From assembly GCF_000147815.2 (NCBI RefSeq), contig NC_015957.1:3844001-3908000 (forward strand): 64,000 bases of DNA, given 5' to 3'. This DNA is from Streptomyces violaceusniger Tu 4113. GTDB lineage: Bacteria > Actinomycetota > Actinomycetes > Streptomycetales > Streptomycetaceae. Positions 1 through 8,405 of the stretch are shown here, one piece after another. The notes beneath the pieces were generated by a model. It worked only from the letters and a program-made list of their open reading frames with translations. It was not told the DNA's origin and did no database searches. Within the stretch, counting starts at the first letter, position 1; each line of letters begins with the position of its first letter. A program made the position numbers and the translations under genes.

Positions 1-1831
1 GCCAGAACCCCTGGTCGAGGGTGGCCATGGAGAAGATCGGCTTCCCGTTGAGCACCGTACGCTTCTTGCCGTCCACCTCCTTGACGGCGATGCTCCGCAT
101 GCCGAAGTAGCTCTCCACCCGGTCCGCCGAGGCGCCCCGGCCGACCGTGACCTTGAGCTGGTACAGATGCGGATCGTCGGGGGACCACAGATGCGGCGAG
201 GGCACGGGGACGGTCAGCGGCTTCCCGGTGCGCCCGGTGGCGGTGCCGATCACGCGCCGTCCGTCGTAGGCGGTGGCGGTGACCGGGACGCCGTCCCGCA
301 CCCCGCGGACCTCGGTGGTGAGGGTCTCGCCGGGGACGTCCGGGGTCAGCTTGAGCGTGTCCACGTGGTCGGTGGCGACCGGCTCCATCCAGACGGTCTG
401 CCAGATGCCGGAGGAGGGGGTGTAGAAGATGCCGCTGGGGTCGAGGCGCTGCTTGCCCATCGGCGGGTTCTCGCCGTCGGCCGCGTCCGTCGGGTCGTAG
501 ACGCCGACGATCAGCTCCTGGGTGCGGCCCGGCCGCAGGGCGTCGGTGACATCGGCGCTGAACCGGTCGTAGCCGCCGCGGTGGTCGGCCACCCGGGTGC
601 CGTTGACATACACCTCGGCCTGCCAGTCGACGGCGTCGAAGTTCAGCCGCAACCGCTTTCCGTCGCCGACCTTCCAGTCGTCCGGCACGGTGAACGTCCG
701 CCGGTACCACATGCGGTCCTCATGGCGCTCCACGCCGGAGAGCTTGGACTCCACCGGGTACGGCACCAGGATCCGCTCCTTGAGCCGCTGCCCGACGGGG
801 GGCTTCTCCCCCTCCTTCGCGGCGGCGAACTGCCAGTCGCCGTTGAGGTTGCGCCACTGATCGCGGGTGAGCTGGGGGCGCGGGTACTCGGGGTGGGCGT
901 TGTCCGGGCCGACGTCCTTGGCCCAGGGAGTGCTGAGCTGATACGTCGACGTGTTGCCGCCGAAGGACACATACGGCTCGATGGCGCCGTCACCGTCCTC
1001 CAGGCCGCCCTCGCCGTCGTAGCGCACGACCGCCTCGCCACCGCGGCCGACCACCGGCTCCTTCAGGGCGAGCAGCAGCCGGGACGGGTCGGAAGCGTCC
1101 AGCCGGGCGCGCCCGAGCGGCCAGGCCGCGCCGCCGATGACCGCGGTCAGATGTGACGTCAGATCGGCCGGGGGAGCGGTCAGGGGCTGGGCGAAGTCCA
1201 GCAGCAGGGTGCGGCCGTCGGGCTGGACGGCGCTGGCCAGGGGGCCGTCGTAGTCGAAGTCGGCGGGCAGCCGGAAGGCGGACGCGGGTACGGGCGCCTT
1301 GGCCGCTCCCGGCGGGGTCCAGGACAGATGGAGGTTGGAGCCGCCGTAGTGCTCGAAGTACTCGACCTTGATGTCGTACGCCTTGCCCGCGGTGAGCTCG
1401 ACGGGCTGGGAGGTCTGCTCCTTGTCCCAGTCGTCCACCCAGTGGTCGATGACCGGTTTGCCGTCGATCCACAGCCGGAAGCCGTTGTCGCCGGTGATCG
1501 AGAAGGTGTGCGCACCGGAGCGCTCCGGTGTGATCTGGCCGGTCCAGCGGACGCTGACGTCGTCGGACCGTCCGGTGGTCGCCTGCAGCCGCGGATCCAG
1601 ATTGTCGAAGTCCAGGGCGGTGTCGAGGCTGGTGGCCTTCAGCTCATGGAAGTCGAAGGCCCCCGGGGCGGACTGGAGGTAGTAGTCGCCGCGGAGGCCC
1701 TGGACGACCGGGGAGTCGTCGGAGGGGGTGTCGGCCGCGGCCGGACCTGGACCGGTCAGCAGACCGAGCGCGCCAAGCGCCAAGGCCACGGTCGCGACCA
1801 CGGATCTGGCGAAAGATGAACGAAAACGCAC
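1..1831 (-). CDS. Secreted GH2 family glycosidase with PA14 domain (3' end outside window)
   Basis: Reading leftward from a GTG behind GGAGGA, the protein opens with an Arg-rich signal peptide (about residues 1-33). A PA14 carbohydrate-binding domain follows (about 45-172; GDNGFRLWIDG, FEHYGGSNLHLSW). A GH2 sugar-binding jelly roll (about 290-430; MWYRRTFTVP, VYVNGTRVADHRGGYD) and an Ig-like domain come next. The start of the GH2 barrel (YFGMRSI, LNGKPIF, DQGFWP) runs off the left edge at about residue 610. GH2 enzymes are retaining beta-galactosidases, glucuronidases or mannosidases; the catalytic glutamates lie outside the window, so specificity cannot be assigned. The combination suggests secreted attack on plant or fungal glycans. 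An overlapping ATG two bases upstream is in another frame and gives no signal peptide. Confidence 0.9.
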   Translation of the reverse strand, partial: MRFRSSFARSVVATVALALGALGLLTGPGPAAADTPSDDSPVVQGLRGDYYLQSAPGAFDFHELKATSLDTALDFDNLDPRLQATTGRSDDVSVRWTGQITPERSGAHTFSITGDNGFRLWIDGKPVIDHWVDDWDKEQTSQPVELTAGKAYDIKVEYFEHYGGSNLHLSWTPPGAAKAPVPASAFRLPADFDYDGPLASAVQPDGRTLLLDFAQPLTAPPADLTSHLTAVIGGAAWPLGRARLDASDPSRLLLALKEPVVGRGGEAVVRYDGEGGLEDGDGAIEPYVSFGGNTSTYQLSTPWAKDVGPDNAHPEYPRPQLTRDQWRNLNGDWQFAAAKEGEKPPVGQRLKERILVPYPVESKLSGVERHEDRMWYRRTFTVPDDWKVGDGKRLRLNFDAVDWQAEVYVNGTRVADHRGGYDRFSADVTDALRPGRTQELIVGVYDPTDAADGENPPMGKQRLDPSGIFYTPSSGIWQTVWMEPVATDHVDTLKLTPDVPGETLTTEVRGVRDGVPVTATAYDGRRVIGTATGRTGKPLTVPVPSPHLWSPDDPHLYQLKVTVGRGASADRVESYFGMRSIAVKEVDGKKRTVLNGKPIFSMATLDQGFW

Positions 1832-1847
1832 ATGTCCTCCTTGCTGG

Positions 1848-1949
1848 AACAGCTACTGAGGCTGTTGCTGGGACAAGTGGGGCGCCGCCATTGCGCCATC
1901 CCCAACAGAACCTGTCAATAGTGAACGCAAGGCAACAGCCTGCCTGTTG
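1848..1949. promoter_or_regulatory. Cluster of AACAG/CTGTT inverted repeats
   Basis: Between the divergent GH2 and SDR genes there are three inverted repeats built on the same half-site: AACAGC (1848-1853) with GCTGTT (1861-1866), AACAG (1904-1908) with imperfect CTGTC (1912-1916), and CAACAG (1933-1938) with CTGTTG (1944-1949). The last lies just upstream of the SDR promoter. Repeated use of one half-site suggests binding of a dimeric regulator; which one is unknown. Confidence 0.4.
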
Positions 1950-1960
1950 GGTCCTGAGCC

Positions 1961-1989
1961 TTGACGGGAATGCGCTTTCTCCCTAGCGT
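1961..1989 (+). promoter_or_regulatory. Vegetative-type promoter for the SDR gene
   Basis: TTGACG (1961-1966) and TAGCGT (1984-1989) are separated by exactly 17 bases, a good match to HrdB (sigma-70-like) promoters. They lie about 53 bases upstream of the SDR start. Confidence 0.6.
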
Positions 1990-2041
1990 GCGGTTCATAG
2001 ATGTGACTGGAATTCAATAAGCTGCACGGAGGAGGCCCGTG

Positions 2042-2785
2042 ATGGGGCGACGGATCGTGGTGTCGGGCGGCGGTACCGGCATAGGACTGGCGGCCGCGGA
2101 GACCTTCGCCGCCGAAGGGGACCGAGTGGTCATCCTCGGGCGCCGCGCCGAGGTGCTGCGCACGGCGGCGGACAAGCTCAACGCCGCCTACGGCCCCGAC
2201 CTGGTCACCTGGACCAGTGCGGACCTCAGCGACCCGGAACAGACTCGGCGCGCCGCCGAGTTCATCGCGGCGGACGGCGGGGTTGACGTCGTCGTCACCA
2301 ACGCCGGCGGCAATGTCGCGGCCTCCAACGACGGCACCCTCGAAGGCATCGCCGACCAGTACCAGCGGAACTTCGCGGCCAACGTGCTGACCGCCGTACT
2401 GCTCACCGAGGCGCTGCTGCCCCACCTCACCCGGCCCGGCGGCCGGATCGTCCATCTGTCCTCGGTCGCGGCGCTGCGCGGCCCCGGATCGTACGGCGGC
2501 ACCAAGGCCGCGCTGCACACCTACACCTTCGAGCTGGCCAAGCGGCTCGGCCCGGAGGGCGTCACCGCCAACGCGGTGGCCCCCGGCTATGTCGAGGACA
2601 CCGAGTTCTTCGGCGATCGCGGCACGCCCGAGTTCATCGCCCAGCAGATCGGGCAGACGCTCACCGGACAGCCCGGGACGCCCGTCGAGATCGCGGCCGC
2701 CATCCGCTATCTGGCCTCCCCGGAGGCCGCGTACGTCACCGGCCAGGTCCTGCACATCAACGGCGGTGCGCAGTTGGGCCGCTGA
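2042..2785 (+). CDS. Short-chain dehydrogenase/reductase (SDR)
   Basis: A 247-residue classical SDR, a single Rossmann-fold NAD(P)-dependent oxidoreductase. Visible motifs are the cofactor glycine motif GGGTGIG near the N-terminus, NAG in the middle, the active-site SS...YGGTK (Tyr/Lys pair) and the C-terminal VTGQVLHINGG typical of 3-oxoacyl-ACP-reductase-like members. The ATG lies 6 bases after GGAGGAGG (2028-2035); a GTG directly before it is in frame but too close to that site. Substrate unknown. It is divergent from the GH2 gene and stands alone, with its own promoter and a hairpin cluster after the stop. Confidence 0.9.
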   Translation: MGRRIVVSGGGTGIGLAAAETFAAEGDRVVILGRRAEVLRTAADKLNAAYGPDLVTWTSADLSDPEQTRRAAEFIAADGGVDVVVTNAGGNVAASNDGTLEGIADQYQRNFAANVLTAVLLTEALLPHLTRPGGRIVHLSSVAALRGPGSYGGTKAALHTYTFELAKRLGPEGVTANAVAPGYVEDTEFFGDRGTPEFIAQQIGQTLTGQPGTPVEIAAAIRYLASPEAAYVTGQVLHINGGAQLGR

Positions 2786-2825
2786 CGCCGCCTCACCCCC
2801 GGCGCCCCCCCCCGCCGGATAGAGC

Positions 2826-2860
2826 CGCGGATCGGATCCGCGCTAGGGCCATACGGCCCT
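2826..2860. terminator. Tandem hairpins after the SDR gene
   Basis: CGCGGATC-G-GATCCGCG (2826-2842) is followed at once by AGGGCC-ATAC-GGCCCT (2845-2860). Two GC-rich hairpins in tandem without a U tract are the usual form of streptomycete terminators. Confidence 0.55.
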
Positions 2861-2934
2861 GGAGCAAGGGCCGCGCAGCCCTGCCGCCGCGTTCAGCCGT
2901 GGTCCAGTCTGGTCCTCCACACAGGTGGGGGGAA

Positions 2935-3009
2935 GACGGACGGACGGCCGCACCGAAGGAGTCAGCTCGCTGACTCCAAACCATCTTCGGGCGCGGCCGC
3001 CCGTCCGTC
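2935..3009. repeat. Nested inverted repeats upstream of the lamin-tail gene
   Basis: A 17-base outer arm (2935-2951, GACGGACGGACGGCCGC) pairs with 2993-3009 with one mismatch. Inside the 41-base loop sits a perfect hairpin, GGAGTCAG-CTCG-CTGACTCC (2958-2977). The structure ends 45 bases before the lamin-tail gene and so may lie in its 5' leader, or close the array of SDR terminators. Confidence 0.5.
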
Positions 3010-3054
3010 CTGCGTCACCACTGCTTCACCATGCACGACGCAAGGGGGGACCTC

Positions 3055-3510
3055 ATGTCCGCATACACCGCCCGCATCGGCGCGGCGGTCGCCGCCGGCT
3101 GCGCGATCGCCCTGCTGTACCCGGCGACGCCCGCCGGTGCCGCGGGCTCCGTACACCTTTCCAAGATCTACTACGACTCGCCCGGCCCGGACAACCGGAG
3201 CACTTCCAGCCTCAACGGCGAGTACGTCCAGATCAAGAACTCCACCTCGCGCGGGGCCAGCCTCAAGGGCTGGGTGCTCGTCGACGCGAGCAACCACAAG
3301 TACACCTTCCCGAGCTACACCCTCGGCGCGGGCAAGACCGTGACCGTCCGGACCGGCATCGGCTCCGACACCTCGGCCACCAAGTACCAGGACCGCCGGG
3401 CGTACGTCTGGAACAACGACGCCGACAAGGCCACCCTCCGCAAGACCGGCGGCTCCACGGTCGACACCTGCTCGTACAACAGCAGCCGGGTCGACTACAA
3501 GCTCTGCTGA
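3055..3510 (+). CDS. Secreted lamin-tail domain (LTD) protein
   Basis: A 151-residue exported protein: signal peptide (about 1-29, ending PAGAA), then one lamin-tail Ig-like fold (VHLSKIYYDSPG, EYVQIKNSTS, LKGWVLVD, YTFPSYTLGAGKTVTV, AYVWNNDADKATL). LTD domains occur alone or attached to secreted nucleases and hydrolases; here there is no enzyme domain, so a binding or surface role is likely. Two cysteines near the C-terminus (TCSY, KLC) may form a disulfide. The ATG at 3055 follows a G-rich ribosome site; an in-frame ATG at 3031 would place hydrophilic residues before the signal peptide and is less likely. Confidence 0.85.
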   Translation: MSAYTARIGAAVAAGCAIALLYPATPAGAAGSVHLSKIYYDSPGPDNRSTSSLNGEYVQIKNSTSRGASLKGWVLVDASNHKYTFPSYTLGAGKTVTVRTGIGSDTSATKYQDRRAYVWNNDADKATLRKTGGSTVDTCSYNSSRVDYKLC

Positions 3511-3602
3511 GCGCCCGCCGCGCGGGGGCGCGGCGCAGCCGGTGAAGTCCCGCCGCCCGGAAGACAATGGGGGTGTCGAGGGAGGAGAACCGGTGAGCGG
3601 CC

Positions 3603-6017
3603 GTGGCGGACTGGGTGTGGGAGTACGAGGGCTATGAGCCCGGCGAGGAGCGGTTGCGCGAGTCGCTGTGCACGCTCGGCAACGGCTATCTCGCCACCCG
3701 GGGTGCGGCCTGCGAGGCGGCCGCCGATGAGACGCACTACCCGGGCACCTATGTGGCGGGCTGCTACAACCGGCTGACGTCGGTGATCGGCGGACGGCAG
3801 GTCCAGAACGAGGACCTGGTCAACCTGCCGAACTGGCTGCCGCTGCGCTACCGCGTCCACGACCCGGACCGGCCCGCCGGCACCGGCGGCTGGCTCACAC
3901 CCGACGGGGCCGAGCTGACCGGCTACCGGCAGACCCTCGACCTCCGGCACGGCACCCTCCTGCGGCGGCTGCGGTACACCGACCGGCACGGCCGGGTGCT
4001 CCACGTCGACCAGGAGCGGCTCGTCCACATGGGCGATTCGCACCTGGCGGCGATGCGCGTCACCTTCCGGGCCGAGGGCTGGTCCGGCACCGTCGAGCTG
4101 GAGTCGGGGCTCGACGGTGCCGTGGCCAACACTGGTGTGGCCCGCTACGCCGCGCTGTCCGGCCGCCATCTCGTCGACCGGCGCACCGGCGCCGCGGGCC
4201 CCGACACCGTATGGCTGAGCTGCCGCACCACCACCTCCGAGGTGCGCGTGGCCATGGCCGCGCGCACCCGGGCCGTCCGCGGCGCGCCCACCGCCGGCGG
4301 GCAGCGGCTCACCGAGAGCGCGGTGATGCGCACCCTGGCCGTGCCGGTCGGGCCCGACGCTCCGGTCACCGTGGAGAAGACCGTGGCGGTGTACACCTCC
4401 AAGGACCCCGCGATGAGCGATCCGACCCAGGCCGCCCTCGACGCGGTGGCCCGGGCGCCGGAGTTCGGGAAGCTGCTGGCCTCCCACCGCACCGCATGGG
4501 AACACCTGTGGCGCGAGGCCGCGTTGGAGGTCCCCGGCGAGGCGGGCCACATCCTGCGGCTGCACCTGTTCCACATCCTGCAGACGCTCTCGCCGCACAC
4601 CGCGGAACTGGACGTGGGCGTCCCGGCCCGCGGCCTCCACGGCGAGGCGTACCGCGGCCATGTCTTCTGGGACGAGCTGTTCGTGCTGTCGTATCTGAAC
4701 CTGCACTTCCCCGAGGTGTCCCGGGCCCTGCTGCACTACCGCCACCGGCGGCTGCCCCAGGCGTGCCGCGCCGCCGCGGACGCCGGGCGGGCCGGGGCGA
4801 TGTACCCGTGGCAGAGCGGCGGCGACGGGCGCGAGGAGACCCAGACGCTGCATCTGAACCCGCGCTCCGGCCGCTGGCTGCCGGACCACTCCCGGCTGCA
4901 GCACCATGTGGGCTCGGCGGTGGCGTACAACGTGTGGCAGTACTGCCAGGCCAGCGGCGACACCGACTTCCTGTACACCAAGGGCGCCGAGATGCTGGTG
5001 CAGATCGCCCGCTTCTGGGCGGACACCGCCGTCATGGATCCGGACCACGGGCGGTACCGCATCCGCGGGGTGGTCGGGCCCGACGAGTACCACGACGGCT
5101 ATCCCGGCACCGACCGCCCCGGGATCGACGACAACGCGTACACCAACGTCACCGCCGCCTGGGTGCTCGACCGGGCCCTGGAGCTGGCCCGCACGCTGCC
5201 CGAGCCGCGCCGCCGTGAGCTGTTCGAGCGGGTGGGCCTGGACCGCGCGGAGCCGGAGCGCTGGGAGGACGTCTCACGGCGGCTGCTGGTCCCCTTCCAC
5301 CGGGGCGTCATCAGCCAGTTCGAGGGCTACGGGGGGCTGGCCGAACTCGACTGGGACGGCTACCGCGCCCGCTACGGCGACATCCGCCGGCTGGACCGGA
5401 TCCTGGAGTCCGAGGGCGACTCCGTCAACCGCTATCAGGCATCCAAGCAGGCCGACGCGCTGATGCTCGGATACCTCTTCGCCCCCGCCGAGCTGTCGGG
5501 CCTCTTCCGGCGGCTCGGCTACGTCCTGGACGACGACGTCTGGCGGGCCACCGTGGCGTACTACCTGCCCCGGACCAGCCATGGCTCGACCCTCAGCGAG
5601 CTGGTGCACGGCTGGGTGCTGGTGCGGGCGCGCCGGGCCGAGGCGTGGCGGCACTGCCAGGAGGCGCTGCTCGGCGACGTGGCGGACGTCCAGGGCGGCA
5701 CCACCGGCGAGGGCATCCACCTCGGCGCCATGGGCGGCACCCTCGATCTGGTGCAGCGCGGCCTGACCGGGCTGGAGACCCGTGAGGACGCGCTGTGGCT
5801 GGATCCGGTGCCGCTCCCCGAGCTGTCCGGGCTGTCGGAGTACCGGTTCTCGGTGCGCTATCGCGGCCATTGGGGCGTCGCCCTGCGGGTGCGGGCCGGG
5901 AGGCTGTGGATCAGCGTGCCGGACTCGGAGGAATCCCCGATCGAGGTGCGGCTCGCCGACCGCTCGCTGACCGTCGCCCCGGGGGAATCCCGCTGGGTTC
6001 CGCTGCCGCCCGGCTGA
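3603..6017 (+). CDS. Glycoside hydrolase family 65 phosphorylase/hydrolase
   Basis: An 804-residue GH65 protein. Members phosphorolyse or hydrolyse alpha-glucosides (maltose, trehalose, kojibiose, nigerose), mostly in the cytoplasm. The N-terminal super-sandwich domain starts with the family hallmark LRESLCTLGNGYLATRGA. The (alpha/alpha)6 catalytic domain contains GHVFWDELF and VVGPDEYHDG, with Glu495 the expected general acid. The C-terminal region has the phosphate-site-like YLPRTSHGSTLS, ending in a beta-sandwich. No signal peptide. The HGST motif favours a phosphorylase, but no beta-phosphoglucomutase lies nearby, so the sugar specificity is open. GTG is chosen because a TGA lies 9 bases upstream in frame; the strong GGAGGAG (3581-3587) is unusually far (15 bases) from it. 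Confidence 0.88.
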   Translation: MADWVWEYEGYEPGEERLRESLCTLGNGYLATRGAACEAAADETHYPGTYVAGCYNRLTSVIGGRQVQNEDLVNLPNWLPLRYRVHDPDRPAGTGGWLTPDGAELTGYRQTLDLRHGTLLRRLRYTDRHGRVLHVDQERLVHMGDSHLAAMRVTFRAEGWSGTVELESGLDGAVANTGVARYAALSGRHLVDRRTGAAGPDTVWLSCRTTTSEVRVAMAARTRAVRGAPTAGGQRLTESAVMRTLAVPVGPDAPVTVEKTVAVYTSKDPAMSDPTQAALDAVARAPEFGKLLASHRTAWEHLWREAALEVPGEAGHILRLHLFHILQTLSPHTAELDVGVPARGLHGEAYRGHVFWDELFVLSYLNLHFPEVSRALLHYRHRRLPQACRAAADAGRAGAMYPWQSGGDGREETQTLHLNPRSGRWLPDHSRLQHHVGSAVAYNVWQYCQASGDTDFLYTKGAEMLVQIARFWADTAVMDPDHGRYRIRGVVGPDEYHDGYPGTDRPGIDDNAYTNVTAAWVLDRALELARTLPEPRRRELFERVGLDRAEPERWEDVSRRLLVPFHRGVISQFEGYGGLAELDWDGYRARYGDIRRLDRILESEGDSVNRYQASKQADALMLGYLFAPAELSGLFRRLGYVLDDDVWRATVAYYLPRTSHGSTLSELVHGWVLVRARRAEAWRHCQEALLGDVADVQGGTTGEGIHLGAMGGTLDLVQRGLTGLETREDALWLDPVPLPELSGLSEYRFSVRYRGHWGVALRVRAGRLWISVPDSEESPIEVRLADRSLTVAPGESRWVPLPPG

Positions 6018-6059
6018 AGGCGCGGGCCGAACCCGGGGTGGGAGTCCCCGTCGGCCCGC

Positions 6060-7331
6060 TCAGCCGAGGCCGGGGACCACCAACGCCAGCCAGACGACCG
6101 GGGGCACCGCGACCACCATGATCCCGCCGTAGACCATCAGTTGCCGGAAGAACCGGTCCCGGTCCACATCCGGCGCGTTGGCCAGCACCAGCGCCCCGTT
6201 GGTCGAGAAGGGGCTGACGTCGACGACGGTCGCCGACACCGCGAGGGCCGCGATCATTCCCACCGCGCCGATGTCGCCCTGGGCCAGGAAGGGAACGGCG
6301 AGCGGGATCAGCGCGCCCATGATGCCCACCGAGGAGGCGAACGCGGAGACGATCGCGCCGATGTAGCAGAGCAGCAGGGCGGCGAGCAGCGGAATCCCGA
6401 TGTCGCTGACCGCCTTGCCCGCGTAGTCGATGGTGCCCATCTCGTCCAGCACCCCGACATAGGTGAGCACACCGCAGATCAGCAGCACGGTGGGCCAGGT
6501 GACCTCGTTGACGGCCTTCTTGCCGTGGTCCGGCCAGAAGACGCTCAGGGCCACGGCGAGGGTGATCGAGGTGAGCCCGGCGTCCAGGTTGAAGGCGAGC
6601 ACCGCGACCACCAGCACCACCAGCGCGCTCAGCGTGGCGATACGGGCCGGGGTGAGACGGCCCTCCGCGTCGGCCGGTGCCTCCCCGGCGCCGTCCGCCC
6701 GCTCCTCCCCGGCGGCGACGGCGGCCCTGGGGAGCTTCAGCCCGCCGCAGACGACGAAGACGACGGCGGCGATGATCAGGTTGACCACCAGGCTCGCGAG
6801 GAACAGCGTGACCTCGTTGCCGGGCAGCTTCTCCCGGTCCACGATGCCGTTGACGATCGAGCCGTAGATGCTGATGGGGGAGAAGCCGCCGCCCTGGGCG
6901 CCGTGCACCACCATGGCGCCCATCAGCAGCGGGCTGATGCGGTACCGCGCGGCGAAGGAGAGCGCGAGCGGGGCGACGATCGCGACCGCCGCCGGGCTCA
7001 CCGCCCCGATCGCGGTCAGCACCCCGCTGATCGCGAACATCACCCAGGGGATCAGCGCGACCCGCCCGCCCACCAGCCGGATCGAGGCGTGCACCAGCCA
7101 GTCGGTGGTGCCATTCGCCCGGGCGAGGGCGAACAGATACGTCACCCCCACCAGCACCACGAACAGATCGCCCGGGAACCCGGCGAAGATATGGTCCGCG
7201 CTGAAGTCGGCGACCAGCTCGCCCACGCCGAAGGCGGCGGCGAAGGACAGGGCGCCCATGTTGATCGAACGAGTGGTGGCGATGACGAAGACCACCACCA
7301 GCACGAGTATCGAGATCAATTCGTCGGACAT
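6060..7331 (-). CDS. MatC-like dicarboxylate (malonate) carrier
   Basis: A 423-residue integral membrane protein with about 11-12 hydrophobic segments and a charged central loop (about 200-225). The N-terminal half matches the MatC_N dicarboxylate carrier type (SINMGALSFAAAFGVGEL, FPGDLFVVLVGVTYLF, AIGAVSPAAVAIVAP). The C-terminal repeat carries FASSVGIMGALIPLA and VDVSPFSTNGAL, typical substrate-loop motifs of the ion-transporter/SLC13 superfamily. Predicted to import malonate or a related dicarboxylate. It is divergent from a FadR-type GntR regulator; in Rhizobium the malonate carrier matC is controlled by the GntR protein MatR, which supports the pairing. No malonyl-CoA synthetase or decarboxylase is present in the window. 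Confidence 0.8.
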   Translation of the reverse strand: MSDELISILVLVVVFVIATTRSINMGALSFAAAFGVGELVADFSADHIFAGFPGDLFVVLVGVTYLFALARANGTTDWLVHASIRLVGGRVALIPWVMFAISGVLTAIGAVSPAAVAIVAPLALSFAARYRISPLLMGAMVVHGAQGGGFSPISIYGSIVNGIVDREKLPGNEVTLFLASLVVNLIIAAVVFVVCGGLKLPRAAVAAGEERADGAGEAPADAEGRLTPARIATLSALVVLVVAVLAFNLDAGLTSITLAVALSVFWPDHGKKAVNEVTWPTVLLICGVLTYVGVLDEMGTIDYAGKAVSDIGIPLLAALLLCYIGAIVSAFASSVGIMGALIPLAVPFLAQGDIGAVGMIAALAVSATVVDVSPFSTNGALVLANAPDVDRDRFFRQLMVYGGIMVVAVPPVVWLALVVPGLG

Positions 7332-7447
7332 CGAGCGCTCCCGTCACGGGGACCCGGTCGGCGGACCGGGGACGGTCGGGCCAAGTGGCCTGCTGGCTGA
7401 CTCACGTTGGGGGCCGGGCGGTTCGGCAGTCAAGACATCGGTGGCAG

Positions 7448-7470
7448 ATTGGCTCAGCCAATTGACCAAT
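7448..7470. promoter_or_regulatory. Palindromic operator between the carrier and GntR genes
   Basis: A perfect 15-base palindrome ATTGGCTCAGCCAAT (7448-7462) overlaps a second one, ATTG-AC-CAAT (7461-7470). They are AT-rich in a GC-rich gap and lie between divergent genes, as expected for the operator of the adjacent FadR-type regulator. The TGG-N5-CCA arrangement resembles FadR-subfamily sites. Confidence 0.55.
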
Positions 7471-7563
7471 GCTCCACCGGTCCGTCAGACCGCCGCACCA
7501 TCCCTCCACCCGGTGCTACGCTGCGAATCGGGGCCGTCACAAACCGCGATGGGGGGAGCCCGT

Positions 7564-8274
7564 ATGGCCGGTGACGCGCTGCGCCCGATGAGCCGTCAGC
7601 GCCTGTACGAGCAGGTGCTGGAGAGGCTGCGCGCCTACGTCGAGGAGGGCGGGCTGCGCGCGGGCGACCGGCTGCCGACCGAGCGCGAGCTGGCCCAGCG
7701 CCTCGGCATCAGCCGCGCCTCCGTCAAACAGGCCATCGTCGTCCTCGAGGTGCAGGGGCTCGTCGAGGTGCGCCAGGGCGGCGGTATGTGCCTGCTGCGC
7801 GACAGCCTCGACACCGAGCCGGTCGAGCGGCTGGTCGAGCGCCGCCGCAGGCTGCCCGATGTGCTCGACGCCCGCGAGGCGTTGGAGACCAAGCTGGCCG
7901 AACTCGCCGCCGAGCGCCGCACCGACGACGACCTCATGGCCCTTCAGCAGGCCCTGATCTGGATGGAGGACGAGATCGAGTCCGGGCGCCACGGCGTCGA
8001 GGGCGACCGCCGCTTCCACGCCGCCGTCACCGCGGCCGCGCACAGCCCGCTGCTCGGCGAGTTCATGCGCTCCATCGCCGACCAGATCGCCGAGAGCCGC
8101 GAGGAGTCGCTGCGTCAGCCCGGCCGTCCCAGGCGGTCGCTCGGCCAGCACCAGAGCATCCTGGACGCCATCGCCGAGCGCCGCCCGAAGGCCGCCGCCG
8201 CGGCCATGCGCCGCCATGTCCGCACCGTCGCCCAGGTGCGGCTGCTCAACTGGAATCCGGACGACGCCCCGTGA
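7564..8274 (+). CDS. GntR-family regulator, FadR subfamily
   Basis: A 236-residue repressor-type protein. The N-terminal winged helix (about 10-78) reads LYEQVLERLRAYVEEGG...GDRLPTERELAQRLGISR with wing LVEVRQGGG. The all-helical FCD effector domain (about 95-225) carries acidic and His residues (D...H...H) that bind metal and a carboxylate ligand in this family. It probably senses the dicarboxylate carried by the divergent MatC-like protein and autoregulates through the palindromes at 7448-7470. The ATG follows GGGGGGAG with normal spacing. Confidence 0.88.
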   Translation: MAGDALRPMSRQRLYEQVLERLRAYVEEGGLRAGDRLPTERELAQRLGISRASVKQAIVVLEVQGLVEVRQGGGMCLLRDSLDTEPVERLVERRRRLPDVLDAREALETKLAELAAERRTDDDLMALQQALIWMEDEIESGRHGVEGDRRFHAAVTAAAHSPLLGEFMRSIADQIAESREESLRQPGRPRRSLGQHQSILDAIAERRPKAAAAAMRRHVRTVAQVRLLNWNPDDAP

Positions 8275-8316
8275 GCCCGCCGCGGCATCCGTTTCCGAGT
8301 GTGACCGATCACGGTC

Positions 8317-8330
8317 TTGGTCTGGACTTT
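8317..8330. promoter_or_regulatory. DasR-like (dre) half-matching element
   Basis: TTGGTCTGGAC at 8317-8327 shares the core TGGTCT-n-GAC of the DasR consensus (ACTGGTCTAGACCAGT), but its right half is poor. It lies 76 bases upstream of the protease start, where the -35 region of a promoter using TAGGCT (8345-8350) would be. Confidence 0.3.
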
Positions 8331-8366
8331 CCCCCCTGGCTCGCTAGGCTCGGCGCGATCGACGCG

Positions 8367-8380
8367 TGAAAGCGCTCTCA
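8367..8380. promoter_or_regulatory. LacI-family type operator upstream of the protease
   Basis: TGAAAGCGCTCTCA fits the LacI/CcpA-family pattern TGnnAnCGnTnnCA at every fixed position. It lies 25 bases upstream of the protease ATG, downstream of the likely promoter, a typical repression site. No LacI-family gene is present in the window. Confidence 0.5.
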
Positions 8381-8405
8381 CCCGCCGAACCGAAGGGGAA
8401 CTTCC

